Shown: positions 54,549-64,000 of the stretch, piece after piece
Numbering within the stretch: position 1 is the first letter of the stretch
How the letters are laid out: every line of letters starts with the position of its first letter
From: Prochlorococcus sp. AG-442-B03
Lineage (GTDB): Bacteria; Cyanobacteriota; Cyanobacteriia; PCC-6307; Cyanobiaceae
DNA length: 64,000 nt
Assembly: GCA_003212395.1 (NCBI GenBank)
Contig: QCPU01000002.1
Span: forward strand, 94,279 to 158,278
Direction of reading: 5' to 3'
Notes under the pieces: generated by a model
Databases searched by the model: none
What the model was told of the DNA's origin: nothing
Seen by the model: the letters and a program-made list of their open reading frames with translations, nothing else
Position numbers and translations under genes: made by a program

Positions 54549-55457
54549 TCAAAAAAGTCCTTTTTTTATCAAATCCAAATTATGCTCAAGCATTTTTATA
54601 TAGGAATTAGCAGGCCCACTATCATCAGATAATGAATCAACAAAAAGATTTCCTCCAAAATTAGCCCCAGTTTCGTTTGCAACAACCATTTGAGATTCGT
54701 TACTTACAGTACTTTCGCAAAATACAGATGGAACATTTTTTTCTTTAACTAGTGAGATTGTTCTTGCCATTCTTTTGGGAGTAATTTGACTCTCAGCATT
54801 AACTGGCCACAAATAAACTTCCTCTAATCCATAATCATTTGTTAGATATGAAAAAGCACCTTCACAACTTACTAGATACCTCCTGTCTTTATTTAAGTTA
54901 TTAATAAAAAGTGAGAATTCTTTATCTATTTTAGATAGTTTATCTTTATAAATTTTTCCATTTTCTTCAAATAATGTCCTTTTGGAAGGCCTCAATTCTG
55001 ATAAAGAATCCACGAGAATATCTACGTATAAGATCCCTCGTCTTGGAGAAATCCATGCATGAGGATTGGGTTTCCCTTTATAAAAATCTTCACTGATAAA
55101 AATAGGATCTAAATCTTCTGCGACAGTAATTCTTTGAACTTTTAAATTAGAAACAAATTTTTCAGCCCATAATTCAAATCCAAATCCATTATCAATAAAA
55201 ACAAAAGCATTGGAGGCATTTACCAAATCGCTTGGAGTTGGTTGGTAGCCATGAACTTCAACTCCAGGTTTCGTTATTGATCTAACAATAAAATCATCTT
55301 TAGCGACATTGCTAATTATGTCCGCCAAAACAGTGAAACTTGCCAGTATTACTTCTTTAGTTTCATTTTTATTTGATATTCTCTTGCATGAGCCTGAAGC
55401 AAGAGAAAGCAGAAGTATTAAACTTAAAAAAAGAATATTTTTTTTCATATTTAACAT
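54549..55457 (-). CDS. mntC: Manganese-binding lipoprotein of ABC transporter (MntC)
   Basis: 302 residues. The signal sequence ends in a lipobox-like SGSC (Cys24). The mature part is a cluster-9 metal-binding protein: the four metal ligands are supplied by H69 region (VEVHGYQPTPSD), HAWISPRRG, E in CEGAFSYL, and D in LFVDSLSDDSG. The YLVSCEGAFSYLTNDYG block and CESTVSNESQ are close to the Synechocystis MntC manganese protein, so Mn is preferred over Zn. An alternative ATG lies three codons downstream of the first (55448). A 22-base tandem duplication lies just upstream. Confidence 0.93.
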   Translation of the reverse strand: MLNMKKNILFLSLILLLSLASGSCKRISNKNETKEVILASFTVLADIISNVAKDDFIVRSITKPGVEVHGYQPTPSDLVNASNAFVFIDNGFGFELWAEKFVSNLKVQRITVAEDLDPIFISEDFYKGKPNPHAWISPRRGILYVDILVDSLSELRPSKRTLFEENGKIYKDKLSKIDKEFSLFINNLNKDRRYLVSCEGAFSYLTNDYGLEEVYLWPVNAESQITPKRMARTISLVKEKNVPSVFCESTVSNESQMVVANETGANFGGNLFVDSLSDDSGPANSYIKMLEHNLDLIKKGLF

Positions 55458-55463
55458 TCAATC

Positions 55464-55506
55464 TTAGATTATGAACTAAAAGATTTTAGATTATGAACTA
55501 AAAGAT
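55464..55506. repeat. 22-base tandem duplication before mntC
   Basis: TTAGATTATGAACTAAAAGAT occurs at 55464-55484 and again at 55486-55506. The second copy contains the last codons and stop of the DUF697 gene; the first sits between that stop and the mntC start. It looks like a slip duplication in the mntC leader and may or may not affect regulation. Confidence 0.9.
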
Positions 55507-56825
55507 AGTTTCATAAGTGGTTTTCTAAGATCAGAAATAAATCCTTTCCAATTTATTTTTTCTTTTTCAAAAGCTTTTTCAACAATTTTCTCAGAATTTT
55601 TCTTTATAAAATCCAAATCAGGTTCTTCTACTCCTTTTGTTATTGCCATAAAATCAGCCAAAGAACTTGATACTACTCTTGTTAAATAAGCAGCACTTAC
55701 AGCCTGAAATGTTCCAGAGACAAGCCAATTTGGGCCATGTAATTTTGTTATACCAATAAGAGTCTGTCCACTCCATTCAATAACTCCCTGAGCAATTGCA
55801 GTTTTTAAAATCTCTTTGGATACTTTATCTAAAATTTCAGGAGACCAATTACATCCCCATATAGACTTAATTTCTTTAATCATTAAAGAATTTAGTACAG
55901 TCATTGCCATAACATCAATGGATGGGATAGGAGATAAGAAAACAGTTGTTGCGACAAGAATTTGATTTTTCCTTTGTATACCTTTTAACTGCATTCTTCT
56001 AATCCCTTCAATTTCAGATTGCCAGGCAACATGAAGTTCTTTCAAGAGCCTTTTTTTTGTATTTTCAATATTTTTAGATGAACTTATGAAAAACTTCCTT
56101 AAAGAAAAAGGTATATTTGTTAATTCATTCTTATTCACATCAAAAGTAATAATTTTATTTATAAAGTCACTTGAAATTTGAGACTTTAGGTCTTCTATCT
56201 GATTTTTGGCTTCTATTTGGTTGGAAGTTAAAGCAACCAACCAGATTGGCATATTTTTAGGAAACTTTTTCAGCCACAAAAAATCATTTGCCGACAAAGG
56301 TAAGTTTATAAAATATAAGATTGCATCACTCTTCAAAGCTTCTTCTGGAATAACTTGAGAAGAATTATATTTAGGCAGTTTTTCATGTAAATCAAAGTCA
56401 AATTTATCTGCTTTAAAATTACTTTTCAAAACAGATTGAAAACTTTGATAATCTTTTTGTCCAATGCAACTTATTTTTTCTTTTTCACATCTATTAAGAA
56501 TCGATTCAAGTATTTTTAGTCTTTTTGAATTCTGTTTTTCTAATTCATTTGTTGCTTCAAGTTCTTCAAAAAAATTTAAATCTTCATTACATAGATTTAT
56601 CCAACCATCTAAATTATTTGGCTCATTAAATTTAGGCTTATCATTCTTCAAGTAAAAATATCCCCCCAAACACAACGCAAAAAATCCTATTGAGCCTCCT
56701 GCAAAATGAATTAAGTCACTGACAAACCATTCTCCAAAACCTAACAACAATAAAATTATAAAAAGATTTCTTTTTGGAAACTTTATGAAATCCTTTAAAA
56801 GGTTGTCTTTAGTAATATCAAACAC
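55491..56825 (-). CDS. DUF697 membrane protein
   Basis: 444 residues with a GTG start. Two N-terminal hydrophobic segments (LFIILLLLGFGEWFV and IGFFALCLGGYFYL) anchor it. The middle (KSDAILYFINLPLSANDFLW ... WLVALTSNQIEAK) looks like the G3/G4 part of a small GTPase but no P-loop is present, so it is a degenerate GTPase-like region. The C-terminal part (VFLSPIPSIDVMAMTVLNSLMI and GTFQAVSAAYLTRVVSSSLADF) is DUF697, as in YcjF-type proteins. The role is unknown. It is upstream of mntC on the same strand, with a 33-base gap containing a tandem duplication. Confidence 0.7.
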   Translation of the reverse strand: MFDITKDNLLKDFIKFPKRNLFIILLLLGFGEWFVSDLIHFAGGSIGFFALCLGGYFYLKNDKPKFNEPNNLDGWINLCNEDLNFFEELEATNELEKQNSKRLKILESILNRCEKEKISCIGQKDYQSFQSVLKSNFKADKFDFDLHEKLPKYNSSQVIPEEALKSDAILYFINLPLSANDFLWLKKFPKNMPIWLVALTSNQIEAKNQIEDLKSQISSDFINKIITFDVNKNELTNIPFSLRKFFISSSKNIENTKKRLLKELHVAWQSEIEGIRRMQLKGIQRKNQILVATTVFLSPIPSIDVMAMTVLNSLMIKEIKSIWGCNWSPEILDKVSKEILKTAIAQGVIEWSGQTLIGITKLHGPNWLVSGTFQAVSAAYLTRVVSSSLADFMAITKGVEEPDLDFIKKNSEKIVEKAFEKEKINWKGFISDLRKPLMKLSFSS

Positions 56826-56990
56826 AATACTTTTTTTTTCTAATCTTATTTTAATGCAAGTTGTGATTGAGAAAAGGAAAATTTCATAAGTCGTTAATCA
56901 AAAGATAAAAATTTAAGTCTTTTAAAAAGACTTATTGCATAACTAGATGCTAAGTTAATAGACTATTTAAATAACTTAAGAAACATCAAG

Positions 56991-57413
56991 ATGTCTAATT
57001 CAAATTTCAGCAATAATCCTGGACAAGAAAATTACAGAGGTCGTTCTAACAATGAAAGATCTAATTTCAGAGATAGATCGGGGGGTAGAAGAGATGGAGG
57101 AGGATTCCGCATAAGATTGAGTGATAATGAAATGAAAGCTGTTAAATCAATACAAGAGACCTTTCAATTAAGATCTACTGTTGCAGTTCTGGGTTTCTCT
57201 GTTAGAACACTTAGTGAAATGATCAAAGACGAAAAGTTGATTGAATCAATCACAGAATATGCAAAAAATAATAAAAACTCTTCTCCGATTAGACAATCAC
57301 AAAATCCTTATGAAGAAAAGACGAAAACAGCACCTGACCCTTTTGCAAGACCTGTAAAAAGTGCATCAACTGAAGAGATCCAATCTAGCGAAGTAGAAGA
57401 GGATGGCAAATAA
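56991..57413 (+). CDS. RG-rich small protein, unknown
   Basis: 140 residues. The first 35 residues are polar with many Arg-Gly pairs (YRGRSNNERSNFRDRSGGRR), typical of RNA-binding tails. A folded core (SDNEMKAVKSIQETFQLRST... VRTLSEMIKDEKLIESITEY, about 41-90) follows, then a disordered acidic tail. An RNA-binding role is only inferred from composition. Its last 11 bases overlap the trpS start, so translation may be coupled. Confidence 0.6.
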   Translation: MSNSNFSNNPGQENYRGRSNNERSNFRDRSGGRRDGGGFRIRLSDNEMKAVKSIQETFQLRSTVAVLGFSVRTLSEMIKDEKLIESITEYAKNNKNSSPIRQSQNPYEEKTKTAPDPFARPVKSASTEEIQSSEVEEDGK

Positions 57414-58419
57414 AAAAAGAATTCTTTCGGGAGTTCAACCAACTGGTGATTTACATATTGGGAATTGGCTTGGGGCCATAAATAATTGGGTTACGCTTCA
57501 AGAGCAATATGAAACATTTCTATGTGTAGTTGATTTGCACGCAATAACCGCCTCATATAATCCCAAAGAATTATCTAAAAACACTATCTCTACTGCGGCT
57601 TTGTACGTCGCTTGTGGGATAGATCCCGATATATGCTCAATTTTTGTCCAAAGTCAGATTTCAGCGCATTCAGAACTTTGTTGGATATTAAATTGCATGA
57701 CCCCAATAAATTGGATGGAAAGAATGATTCAATTCAAAGAAAAATCTATACAACAAGGTAATAATGTATCCATTGGATTATTTGACTATCCAATACTTAT
57801 GGCTGCAGACATCCTTCTTTATGATGCTGACTTCGTACCTGTAGGTGAGGATCAAAAACAACATCTTGAACTTGCAAGAGATATTGCACAACAGAGAATT
57901 AATGCCAGATTTAGTAAGGATAAAAATATCTTAAAGATCCCTCAACCAATCATCATGAAGAATGGTTCAAAAATAATGAGTTTAATTGATGGTTCAAAAA
58001 AGATGAGTAAAAGTGATCCTAATGAGGGCAGTCGCATTAACTTATTAGATCCTCCTGAAATAATCACAAAAAAAATTAAAAGAGCAAAAAGTGACAGTTC
58101 TATTGGAATTGAATTTAAAAACCCTGAGAGACCAGAATCTAAAAATCTTTTGATGATTTATTCAATATTATCTGGCAAAGAAATTTCTCAATGTGAAAAT
58201 GAATTCTTAGAGACTGGATGGGGGACATTTAAAAAATTAATTACTGAACAACTTATTGAATCACTAGAACCTATTCAAAAAAAATATAAATTATTAATTA
58301 ATGATCCCTATCAACTAAATAAAATCCTTGATGAAGGGAAGGAAAAAGCTGAAGATTTGGCAAATCAGACTTTAAAAAGAGTTAAATCAAAATTGGGATT
58401 CTTTGAAATGGAGAAATAA
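57403..58419 (+). CDS. trpS: Tryptophan--tRNA ligase
   Basis: 338 residues, class I. The signature GVQPTGDLHIGNWLGA carries the HIGH-type motif H18-I-G-N21, and KKMSKSDPNEGSRI (near residue 203) is the KMSKS loop. ILMAADILLYDADFVPVGEDQKQHLEL, the Trp-binding region, is present. It overlaps the small RG-rich gene upstream and is followed three bases later by thrS. Confidence 0.97.
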   Translation: MANKKRILSGVQPTGDLHIGNWLGAINNWVTLQEQYETFLCVVDLHAITASYNPKELSKNTISTAALYVACGIDPDICSIFVQSQISAHSELCWILNCMTPINWMERMIQFKEKSIQQGNNVSIGLFDYPILMAADILLYDADFVPVGEDQKQHLELARDIAQQRINARFSKDKNILKIPQPIIMKNGSKIMSLIDGSKKMSKSDPNEGSRINLLDPPEIITKKIKRAKSDSSIGIEFKNPERPESKNLLMIYSILSGKEISQCENEFLETGWGTFKKLITEQLIESLEPIQKKYKLLINDPYQLNKILDEGKEKAEDLANQTLKRVKSKLGFFEMEK

Positions 58420-58422
58420 ATT

Positions 58423-60339
58423 ATGCCAATAATTACCTTACCTGATGGTTCAAAAAAGGTTTTCGAAAAATCTGTAACTATTCTGGAAATTGCCCAGAGT
58501 ATAGGTGATGGATTAGCTAAAGCAACAATTGCTGGGAAAGTAAATGATGTTCTTTTTGATGCAACAATTCCTATAAATAAAGATTCCAAAGTTGTAATCA
58601 TCACGTCAAAAGATAAAGAAGGAATCGAAATAATAAGACATTCATTCGCTCACCTTATTGGTCATGCAGTTAAACAAATTTACTCTGATATTAAAATGGC
58701 GATTGGGCCTGTAATTGAAGATGGTTTTTATTACGATATTTTTTCTGAATACAGATTTACTCCTGAAGATTTAATACAAATCGAAAATAGAATTAATAAA
58801 TTAATAAAAACAAACTATGACGTTGAAATTTTACAAGTTTCTAAAGAAGAGGCAATTAAAACTTTTAAAGAAAGAGATGAGACTTTTAAATTAAGAATAA
58901 TTGAAGAAATTCCTGAAGAAGATCTTATCAATTTATACAAGCACGAAGAATACATCGACATGTGTAGAGGGCCTCACGTACCTAACACTAGACATTTAAG
59001 ACACTTTAAATTACTTAAACTATCAGGTTCATATTGGAGAGGTAATAGTGAGAATGAATCATTACAGAGAATATATGGAACTGCATGGGCAAAAGAAAAA
59101 GAACTCAATGACTACTTAACAAGAATTGAAGAAGCAGAAAAAAGAGATCATAGAAAACTTGGTAAAAAACATTCACTATTTCATATACAAGAAGAATCTC
59201 CAGGAATGATTTTTTGGCATCCAAATGGATGGACAATCTATCAAGTACTGGAAAAATACATAAGAGAAATACTCAAAAAAAATGATTATTTAGAAATTAA
59301 AACCCCACAAGCTGTTGATAAATCTCTTTGGGAAAAATCCGGTCATTGGGAAAAATTTAGAGACGATATGTTCACTACTGCATCAGAAAATCGAACATAT
59401 GCAATTAAGCCAATGAATTGTCCATGCCATATTCAAGTATTTAATCAAGGTTTAAAAAGTTATAAGGATTTACCTATTCGTCTTGCTGAATTTGGTTCTT
59501 GTCACAGAAACGAGCCCTCTGGGGCACTACACGGCTTAATGAGAGTAAGAAACTTTACTCAAGACGATGCACACATATTCTGCACAGAAGAGCAAATTCA
59601 AGAAGAGGTATCTACTTTTATAGATCTTGTTTTCGAGGTTTATAAAACTTTTGGTTTTGATGAAATCATTATCAAATTATCAACTCGTCCTGAAAAAAGG
59701 GTAGGTAGTGAAGATATTTGGGATAAATCTGAAGAGGCTCTTACCAAAGCTCTCGATAATAAGAATCTAAAATGGGAACTACAACCTGGAGAAGGTGCTT
59801 TTTATGGTCCAAAAATAGAATTCTCGTTAAAGGATTGTCTTAATAGAGTTTGGCAATGCGGGACTATTCAGGTTGATTTCTCAATGCCTATTAGATTGGA
59901 TGCAACTTATGTAGATATTGATAATGAAAAAAGAAATCCAGTTATGCTTCATAGAGCAATTTTAGGATCCTTTGAAAGATTTATAGGAATCTTAATTGAA
60001 CAATATGAGGCGAAATTTCCAACTTGGCTTGCGCCTTATCAAATAATTTTATTAAGCATTACTGATAGAAATATTGAAAAATGTTTAAAGTTTAATGAAT
60101 TAATAAATAATAATGGTTACCGATCAAAAGTTGATATTAGGAATGAAAAAATAGGATATAAAATACGAGAGGCAACTCTAGGGAGAGTTCCCTTAATTGC
60201 AGTTATTGGTGATAAAGAAGAGGAAATTGATTCAGTCGCCTTAAGAGCCTTAAATGGAAAAAATTTAGGAATTTTCAATTTACCAAATCTTTTCAAATTA
60301 ATGGATAAATTAATAGAAAAAAAAGGGAGAACAGAATAA
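58423..60339 (+). CDS. thrS: Threonine--tRNA ligase
   Basis: 638 residues. An N-terminal TGS domain (1-60) and an editing/additional domain with [14 protein letters not shown] (about 69-82) precede the class II catalytic core: [32 protein letters not shown] with zinc Cys and His, and [16 protein letters not shown] as motif 3. The anticodon-binding domain covers the last 100 residues. It lies between trpS and glucokinase with gaps of three and ten bases. Confidence 0.97.
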   Translation: MPIITLPDGSKKVFEKSVTILEIAQSIGDGLAKATIAGKVNDVLFDATIPINKDSKVVIITSKDKEGIEIIRHSFAHLIGHAVKQIYSDIKMAIGPVIEDGFYYDIFSEYRFTPEDLIQIENRINKLIKTNYDVEILQVSKEEAIKTFKERDETFKLRIIEEIPEEDLINLYKHEEYIDMCRGPHVPNTRHLRHFKLLKLSGSYWRGNSENESLQRIYGTAWAKEKELNDYLTRIEEAEKRDHRKLGKKHSLFHIQEESPGMIFWHPNGWTIYQVLEKYIREILKKNDYLEIKTPQAVDKSLWEKSGHWEKFRDDMFTTASENRTYAIKPMNCPCHIQVFNQGLKSYKDLPIRLAEFGSCHRNEPSGALHGLMRVRNFTQDDAHIFCTEEQIQEEVSTFIDLVFEVYKTFGFDEIIIKLSTRPEKRVGSEDIWDKSEEALTKALDNKNLKWELQPGEGAFYGPKIEFSLKDCLNRVWQCGTIQVDFSMPIRLDATYVDIDNEKRNPVMLHRAILGSFERFIGILIEQYEAKFPTWLAPYQIILLSITDRNIEKCLKFNELINNNGYRSKVDIRNEKIGYKIREATLGRVPLIAVIGDKEEEIDSVALRALNGKNLGIFNLPNLFKLMDKLIEKKGRTE

Positions 60340-60349
60340 TTTCAAATAT

Positions 60350-61384
60350 ATGAATTTTCTCGCTTGTGATTTAGGAGGTACAAAGGTATTGTTAGGAATT
60401 TTCGAAAAAGAAATAAATAATAATTCGCCTAAGTTAATATTTAAAAAGAAATATATATCGTCTGATTGGGGTTCTTTTGAACTAATCCTCGAAGATTTTC
60501 TCAAAAAAGAATGCAAGAATATTACTCATCCTTCTTCAGCATGTTTCGCCGTAGCTGGTCCTTTATCTAAAAACAACGCAAAAATCATTAACTTGTCATG
60601 GAATATTTCTGGAAATGCTCTACAGAACAAATTTAATTTTAAAAGCTGCGAGCTTATAAATGATTTCGCTGTACAAATTTACGGAATACCTTTTTTAAAA
60701 AAAAATCAATATTCTACTATCCAAAATGGATCCAATTCTGAAGGTGCTAATAATGATTTGCATGCCATTGTTGGAGCGGGGACTGGCTTGGGGATTGCAA
60801 GAGGAATAATATCAGGGAAAAAGGTAAAAGTTTTTGCTAGTGAAGGTGGTCATGTTGAGTACTCCCCAAAATCAAAATTAGAATGGGATTTAAAAATTTG
60901 GCTTAAGAATTACCTAAAAGTTGAAAGGATATCTTGTGAAAGAATTATTAGCGGCACTGGTTTATCAAGAATTGCCGAATGGAGACTAAGCAAACCTGAT
61001 GCCCAAAACCATCCTCTACAACAATATTTAAAAAAAATTAAAATTTTTGATGCTGAGAGAAAAGAACTACCTGAAAAAATTTGTAATCTTTCTAAAGAAG
61101 GTGATCAGCTAATGATTGAAGTTGAGAGGATTTGGTTAGGCGCTTATGCCTCTTTATTGGGAGATGTTGCTCTTCAAGAATTGTGCTTTGGTGGATTATG
61201 GATTTCTGGAGGAACAGCATCAAAACATTTCAAAAACTTTAAATCAGACTTATTTTTAAAACAATTTTTCGACAAGGGAAGATTAAAAGATATTCTTAAA
61301 ACAATACCTATAAAAGTAATTTTAGATGAAGAGTTTGGACTTTTTAGTGCAGCCTGCAGAGCAAAAATGCTTTTAAAAAATTAA
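60350..61384 (+). CDS. glk: Glucokinase
   Basis: 344 residues, Glk (PF02685-type) family. ACDLGGTKVLLGIF (5-18) is the phosphate-binding loop; FAVAGPLSKNNAKIINLSW and ELINDFAVQIYGI (with the catalytic Asp) follow; AIVGAGTGLGIARG and ASEGGHVEYSP complete the sugar-binding site. It phosphorylates glucose with ATP and may serve glucose salvage or glycogen turnover. Ten bases separate it from thrS and nine from thrB. Confidence 0.92.
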   Translation: MNFLACDLGGTKVLLGIFEKEINNNSPKLIFKKKYISSDWGSFELILEDFLKKECKNITHPSSACFAVAGPLSKNNAKIINLSWNISGNALQNKFNFKSCELINDFAVQIYGIPFLKKNQYSTIQNGSNSEGANNDLHAIVGAGTGLGIARGIISGKKVKVFASEGGHVEYSPKSKLEWDLKIWLKNYLKVERISCERIISGTGLSRIAEWRLSKPDAQNHPLQQYLKKIKIFDAERKELPEKICNLSKEGDQLMIEVERIWLGAYASLLGDVALQELCFGGLWISGGTASKHFKNFKSDLFLKQFFDKGRLKDILKTIPIKVILDEEFGLFSAACRAKMLLKN

Positions 61385-61393
61385 AAACAAAAA

Positions 61394-62341
61394 ATGTCTA
61401 TTCCTGAAGTAGGTAAAAAAATAAGGGTAACAGTGCCTTCTACAACTGCCAATTTAGGGCCTGGATTCGATTGTCTTGGAGCAGCATTAGATTTATATAA
61501 TGAATTTATTTTTACAAGAATTGAAGGTGGTGGAGATAGATTTGATTTAATAATGGAAAGTACAGATGGTAATCATTTAAGAGGAGGTCCTGAAAACTTA
61601 GTTTTTAGAGCAGCTCAGAAAGTATGGGAGAGCGCAAATATGGATCCTTTTGCACTTGAAGCAAGAGTTAAGTTAGCAGTGCCACCTGCACGCGGACTTG
61701 GAAGTAGTGCTACAGCAATAGTTGCCGGACTAATAGGAGCTAATGCAATAATGAACTCTCCATTGTCCAAGGAAAAACTCCTTGAACTTGCTATTGATAT
61801 AGAAGGTCATCCCGATAATGTAGTTCCCTCTCTTCTGGGCGGTCTATGCTTGACAGCTAGGTCGTCTTCTCAAAGATGGAGAATCATTAGATGTGATTGG
61901 CACGATTCCATTAAAGCTGTTGTAGCAATACCTGCGATTCGTCTAAGTACTAGTGAAGCAAGAAAAGTTATGCCCAAGAATATACCCATATCTGATGCAG
62001 TGACAAATATGGGGGCACTTACTTTGTTACTAAATGGCCTAAAAGCTGGAAATGAGGAACTAATAAAAGAGGGAATGTTTGATAAGCTTCATGAACCCTA
62101 TCGATGGAAACTTATTAAAGGTGGACTAGAAGTCAAAGAAGCCGCACTACAAGCAGGTGCTCTCGGATGCGCAATTAGTGGGGCGGGACCAAGTATCTTA
62201 GCTTTATGTAAAAAAGAAAATGGTAAAAACGTCAGCCAAGCAATGGTAAAAGCATGGGAAAAATCAGGAGTAGCTAGCAGAGCCCCATTCTTAAACGTTC
62301 AAAAAATAGGCAGTCAATTTAGTACTATTTCTAGTAAGTAG
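61394..62341 (+). CDS. thrB: Homoserine kinase
   Basis: 315 residues, GHMP kinase family. VTVPSTTANLGPGFDCLGAA (13-32) and the ATP-binding PPARGLGSSATAI (97-109) are textbook motifs; the C-terminal GALGCAISGAGPSILALC is motif 3. It phosphorylates homoserine on the way to threonine, competing with MetA for the same substrate elsewhere in this window. It is followed by ndhD after a 79-base gap. Confidence 0.96.
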   Translation: MSIPEVGKKIRVTVPSTTANLGPGFDCLGAALDLYNEFIFTRIEGGGDRFDLIMESTDGNHLRGGPENLVFRAAQKVWESANMDPFALEARVKLAVPPARGLGSSATAIVAGLIGANAIMNSPLSKEKLLELAIDIEGHPDNVVPSLLGGLCLTARSSSQRWRIIRCDWHDSIKAVVAIPAIRLSTSEARKVMPKNIPISDAVTNMGALTLLLNGLKAGNEELIKEGMFDKLHEPYRWKLIKGGLEVKEAALQAGALGCAISGAGPSILALCKKENGKNVSQAMVKAWEKSGVASRAPFLNVQKIGSQFSTISSK

Positions 62342-62361
62342 TTTTACTTAGGCATTTTTAA

Positions 62362-62370
62362 TGTTATAGT
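62362..62370 (+). promoter_or_regulatory. Possible extended -10 promoter of ndhD
   Basis: TG-T-TATAGT (62362-62370) fits an extended -10 box 50 bases before the ndhD start, in the only sizeable gap of this gene run. By-eye evidence. Confidence 0.35.
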
Positions 62371-62420
62371 CTCAAGCTAGTACAACTTCAACTAGAATAA
62401 AAAAATTATTCATTCCATAA

Positions 62421-63962
62421 ATGAATTTAGAATCTTTTCCTTGGCTATCATCTGTAGTTTTACTGCCTTTAATTGGTGCATTAATAATGCCTTTCTTGAG
62501 TGCTAAAGAAGGAGAAAATAATACACTACCTAGAAATATCTCATTAAGTTTTTTATTTATAGATTTTTTATTAATAATCGGAGTTCTTTTTCAAAAATTC
62601 AATACTTCAGATAGCTCTTTGCAACTAGTAGAGAGAGCTTCCTGGTTGCCCTCAATAGGCTTAGAGTGGTCTCTTGGTGTAGATGGATTATCTGCTCCTT
62701 TAGTAGCTTTGAGTGGGTTAATTACATTTTTATCAGCTGCGGCAAGTTGGAAAATCAAGAAAAAATCTAATTTATATTTTGCTCTTTTACTAGTGCAAGC
62801 CTCAGCACAAGCATTAGTTTTCCTTTCTCAAGATTTCCTATTATTTTTCCTAGCATGGGAACTAGAATTGGTTCCAGTATATCTTCTTATTGCTATTTGG
62901 GGAGGGGAAAAGAAATTATATGCGGCCACAAAATTTATTCTTTATACTGCTTTAGCTTCTCTATTAATACTCATTAGTGGTCTAGCAATTGCTTTGAGTG
63001 GTGATACCTTTACTCTGAACATTACCGATTTAACCAATAAACATGTAACAGGGAGCCTAGCGTTATTATCTTATTTAGGATTTTTAATTGGTTTTGGAGT
63101 AAAACTCCCCATCTTTCCATTACATACTTGGTTACCCGACGCACATGGAGAGGCTAATGCACCAGTTTCAATGTTACTCGCAGGAATACTTTTAAAAATG
63201 GGAGGCTACGCTCTCTTAAGATTCAATGTTCAAATACTACCTGAAGTCCATCTTCAAATTGCACCAGCATTAATTATTCTTGGAATTATCAATATAATTT
63301 ACGGAGCACTAAATGCATTTGCACAAGATAATGTTAAAAGGAGAATTGCATGTAGCTCAGTTAGTCATATGGGTTTTGTTCTGTTAGGGATTGGAGCAGT
63401 TGATGCTTTGGGAATAAGCGGGGCGATGCTACAAATGATCAGTCACGGACTTATAGCCGCAGCCATGTTCTTTGTTACGGGCTCATTCTATGAAAGAACA
63501 AATACTCTTTCCATACCAAATATGGGAGGTTTAGCAAAGGTCTTGCCAATAACTTTTGCTTTTTTCTTGGCAAGCTCTTTGGCCTCTTTGGCACTACCCG
63601 GGATGAGTGGTTTTATAAGTGAAATAACTGTATTTTTAGGTATCACTAGTCAAGAAGGATTCAGCTCTATATTTAGATCGATAACGATTCTTATTGCAGC
63701 TATAGGTTTAGTTCTGACACCAATATATCTATTATCAATGTGTAGGAGAGTGTTCTTTGGCCCTAGAATTCCTGCACTAGCTACAGTTAAAGAGATGAAT
63801 GGTAGAGAATTGACGATTGGTTTAAGTTTATTATTGCCTACTTTGGTGATAGGTTTTTGGCCGAAAATTGCCATAAATCTATACGAATCTTCAACCAATT
63901 CTCTCAGTCAGCAGCTTACTTTGGCTAAGTTAGTAGGATTAATACCAAATTTAGTTAATTAA
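62421..63962 (+). CDS. ndhD: NAD(P)H-quinone oxidoreductase subunit 4
   Basis: 513 residues and about 14 membrane helices, NuoM/NdhD type proton-pumping subunit of thylakoid NDH-1. The family core is visible: [17 protein letters not shown] near residue 155 with the conserved Glu, [32 protein letters not shown] near 215-245 with the key Lys and His, and [21 protein letters not shown] near 300. Which NdhD paralogue (respiratory D1/D2 or CO2-uptake type) cannot be read safely by eye; only one ndhD is in the window. Confidence 0.95.
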   Translation: MNLESFPWLSSVVLLPLIGALIMPFLSAKEGENNTLPRNISLSFLFIDFLLIIGVLFQKFNTSDSSLQLVERASWLPSIGLEWSLGVDGLSAPLVALSGLITFLSAAASWKIKKKSNLYFALLLVQASAQALVFLSQDFLLFFLAWELELVPVYLLIAIWGGEKKLYAATKFILYTALASLLILISGLAIALSGDTFTLNITDLTNKHVTGSLALLSYLGFLIGFGVKLPIFPLHTWLPDAHGEANAPVSMLLAGILLKMGGYALLRFNVQILPEVHLQIAPALIILGIINIIYGALNAFAQDNVKRRIACSSVSHMGFVLLGIGAVDALGISGAMLQMISHGLIAAAMFFVTGSFYERTNTLSIPNMGGLAKVLPITFAFFLASSLASLALPGMSGFISEITVFLGITSQEGFSSIFRSITILIAAIGLVLTPIYLLSMCRRVFFGPRIPALATVKEMNGRELTIGLSLLLPTLVIGFWPKIAINLYESSTNSLSQQLTLAKLVGLIPNLVN

Positions 63963-63975
63963 TTTATTTTAATAA

Positions 63976-64000
63976 ATGGATACTTCAATTTTTAAATATG
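63976..64000 (+). CDS. Possible start of the next gene
   Basis: An ATG 13 bases after the ndhD stop opens MDTSIFKY and runs off the window end. It is too short to identify. Confidence 0.3.

Overview
The window comes from a high-light-adapted Prochlorococcus, or a very close relative. The evidence is a very AT-rich genome with short intergenic gaps and many TTG starts. It carries a divinyl-chlorophyll a/b antenna gene (pcb, 28877-29935), a lycopene cyclase, a phylloquinone pair (menD/menB), ndhD, a Tic20 homologue, and many small proteins typical of marine picocyanobacteria. No ribosomal RNA, CRISPR array, insertion sequence or complete prophage was seen. The only intact tRNA seen is tRNA-Ser(UGA).

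Positions 1-7060 are the accessory part. They hold a glutamine-riboswitch-like leader in front of a 33-residue DUF4278 peptide, several small proteins of unknown function, and tRNA-Ser(UGA). A 57-bp perfect repeat (62 bp with one mismatch) of the 3' half of that tRNA lies 1.2 kb downstream and bounds a tiny element without an integrase. A cassette of small membrane or secreted proteins follows, then Tic20, a glyoxalase, a ribbon-helix-helix-like two-gene unit and a lumenal pentapeptide-repeat protein.

Positions 7167-30720 are mixed metabolism: a GMC oxidoreductase, the cobalt chelatase CbiX, a flavoprotein, a SulP anion transporter, and the methionine pair metY-metA, whose key residue predicts acetyl rather than succinyl transfer. 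Next come a dehydrogenase/stpA/arsS group, a Fur-family regulator, an isochorismatase-fold hydrolase, an MscS channel, two short-chain dehydrogenases, lycopene cyclase, a membrane-anchored GIY-YIG-like protein, a glutathione transferase, a GltS-like carrier and pcb with its terminator.

Positions 30856-53768 are mostly core genes in apparent operons. These are hisS with two small genes; a DUF3721 protein built on a 10-residue repeat; an exonuclease; acs; comB-nit-amidase-murI-sds; aroA-mnmC-like-glmU; menD-menB-glgA-murF; lepB with a DUF760 gene; and a DUF4336 gene translationally coupled to a manganese ABC transporter.

Positions 53781-64000 hold the rest of the manganese transporter (mntA, mntC), a DUF697 protein, and a rightward run: an RG-rich small protein, trpS, thrS, glucokinase, thrB and ndhD. 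Together the genes serve antenna and electron transport, peptidoglycan precursor supply, quinone and carotenoid synthesis, aminoacyl-tRNA synthesis and metal uptake, all ordinary for this organism. The most unusual parts are the tRNA-Ser mini-element with its leader-like inverted repeat, the riboswitch/peptide unit, the repeat-built DUF3721 protein and the stpA-arsS pairing.
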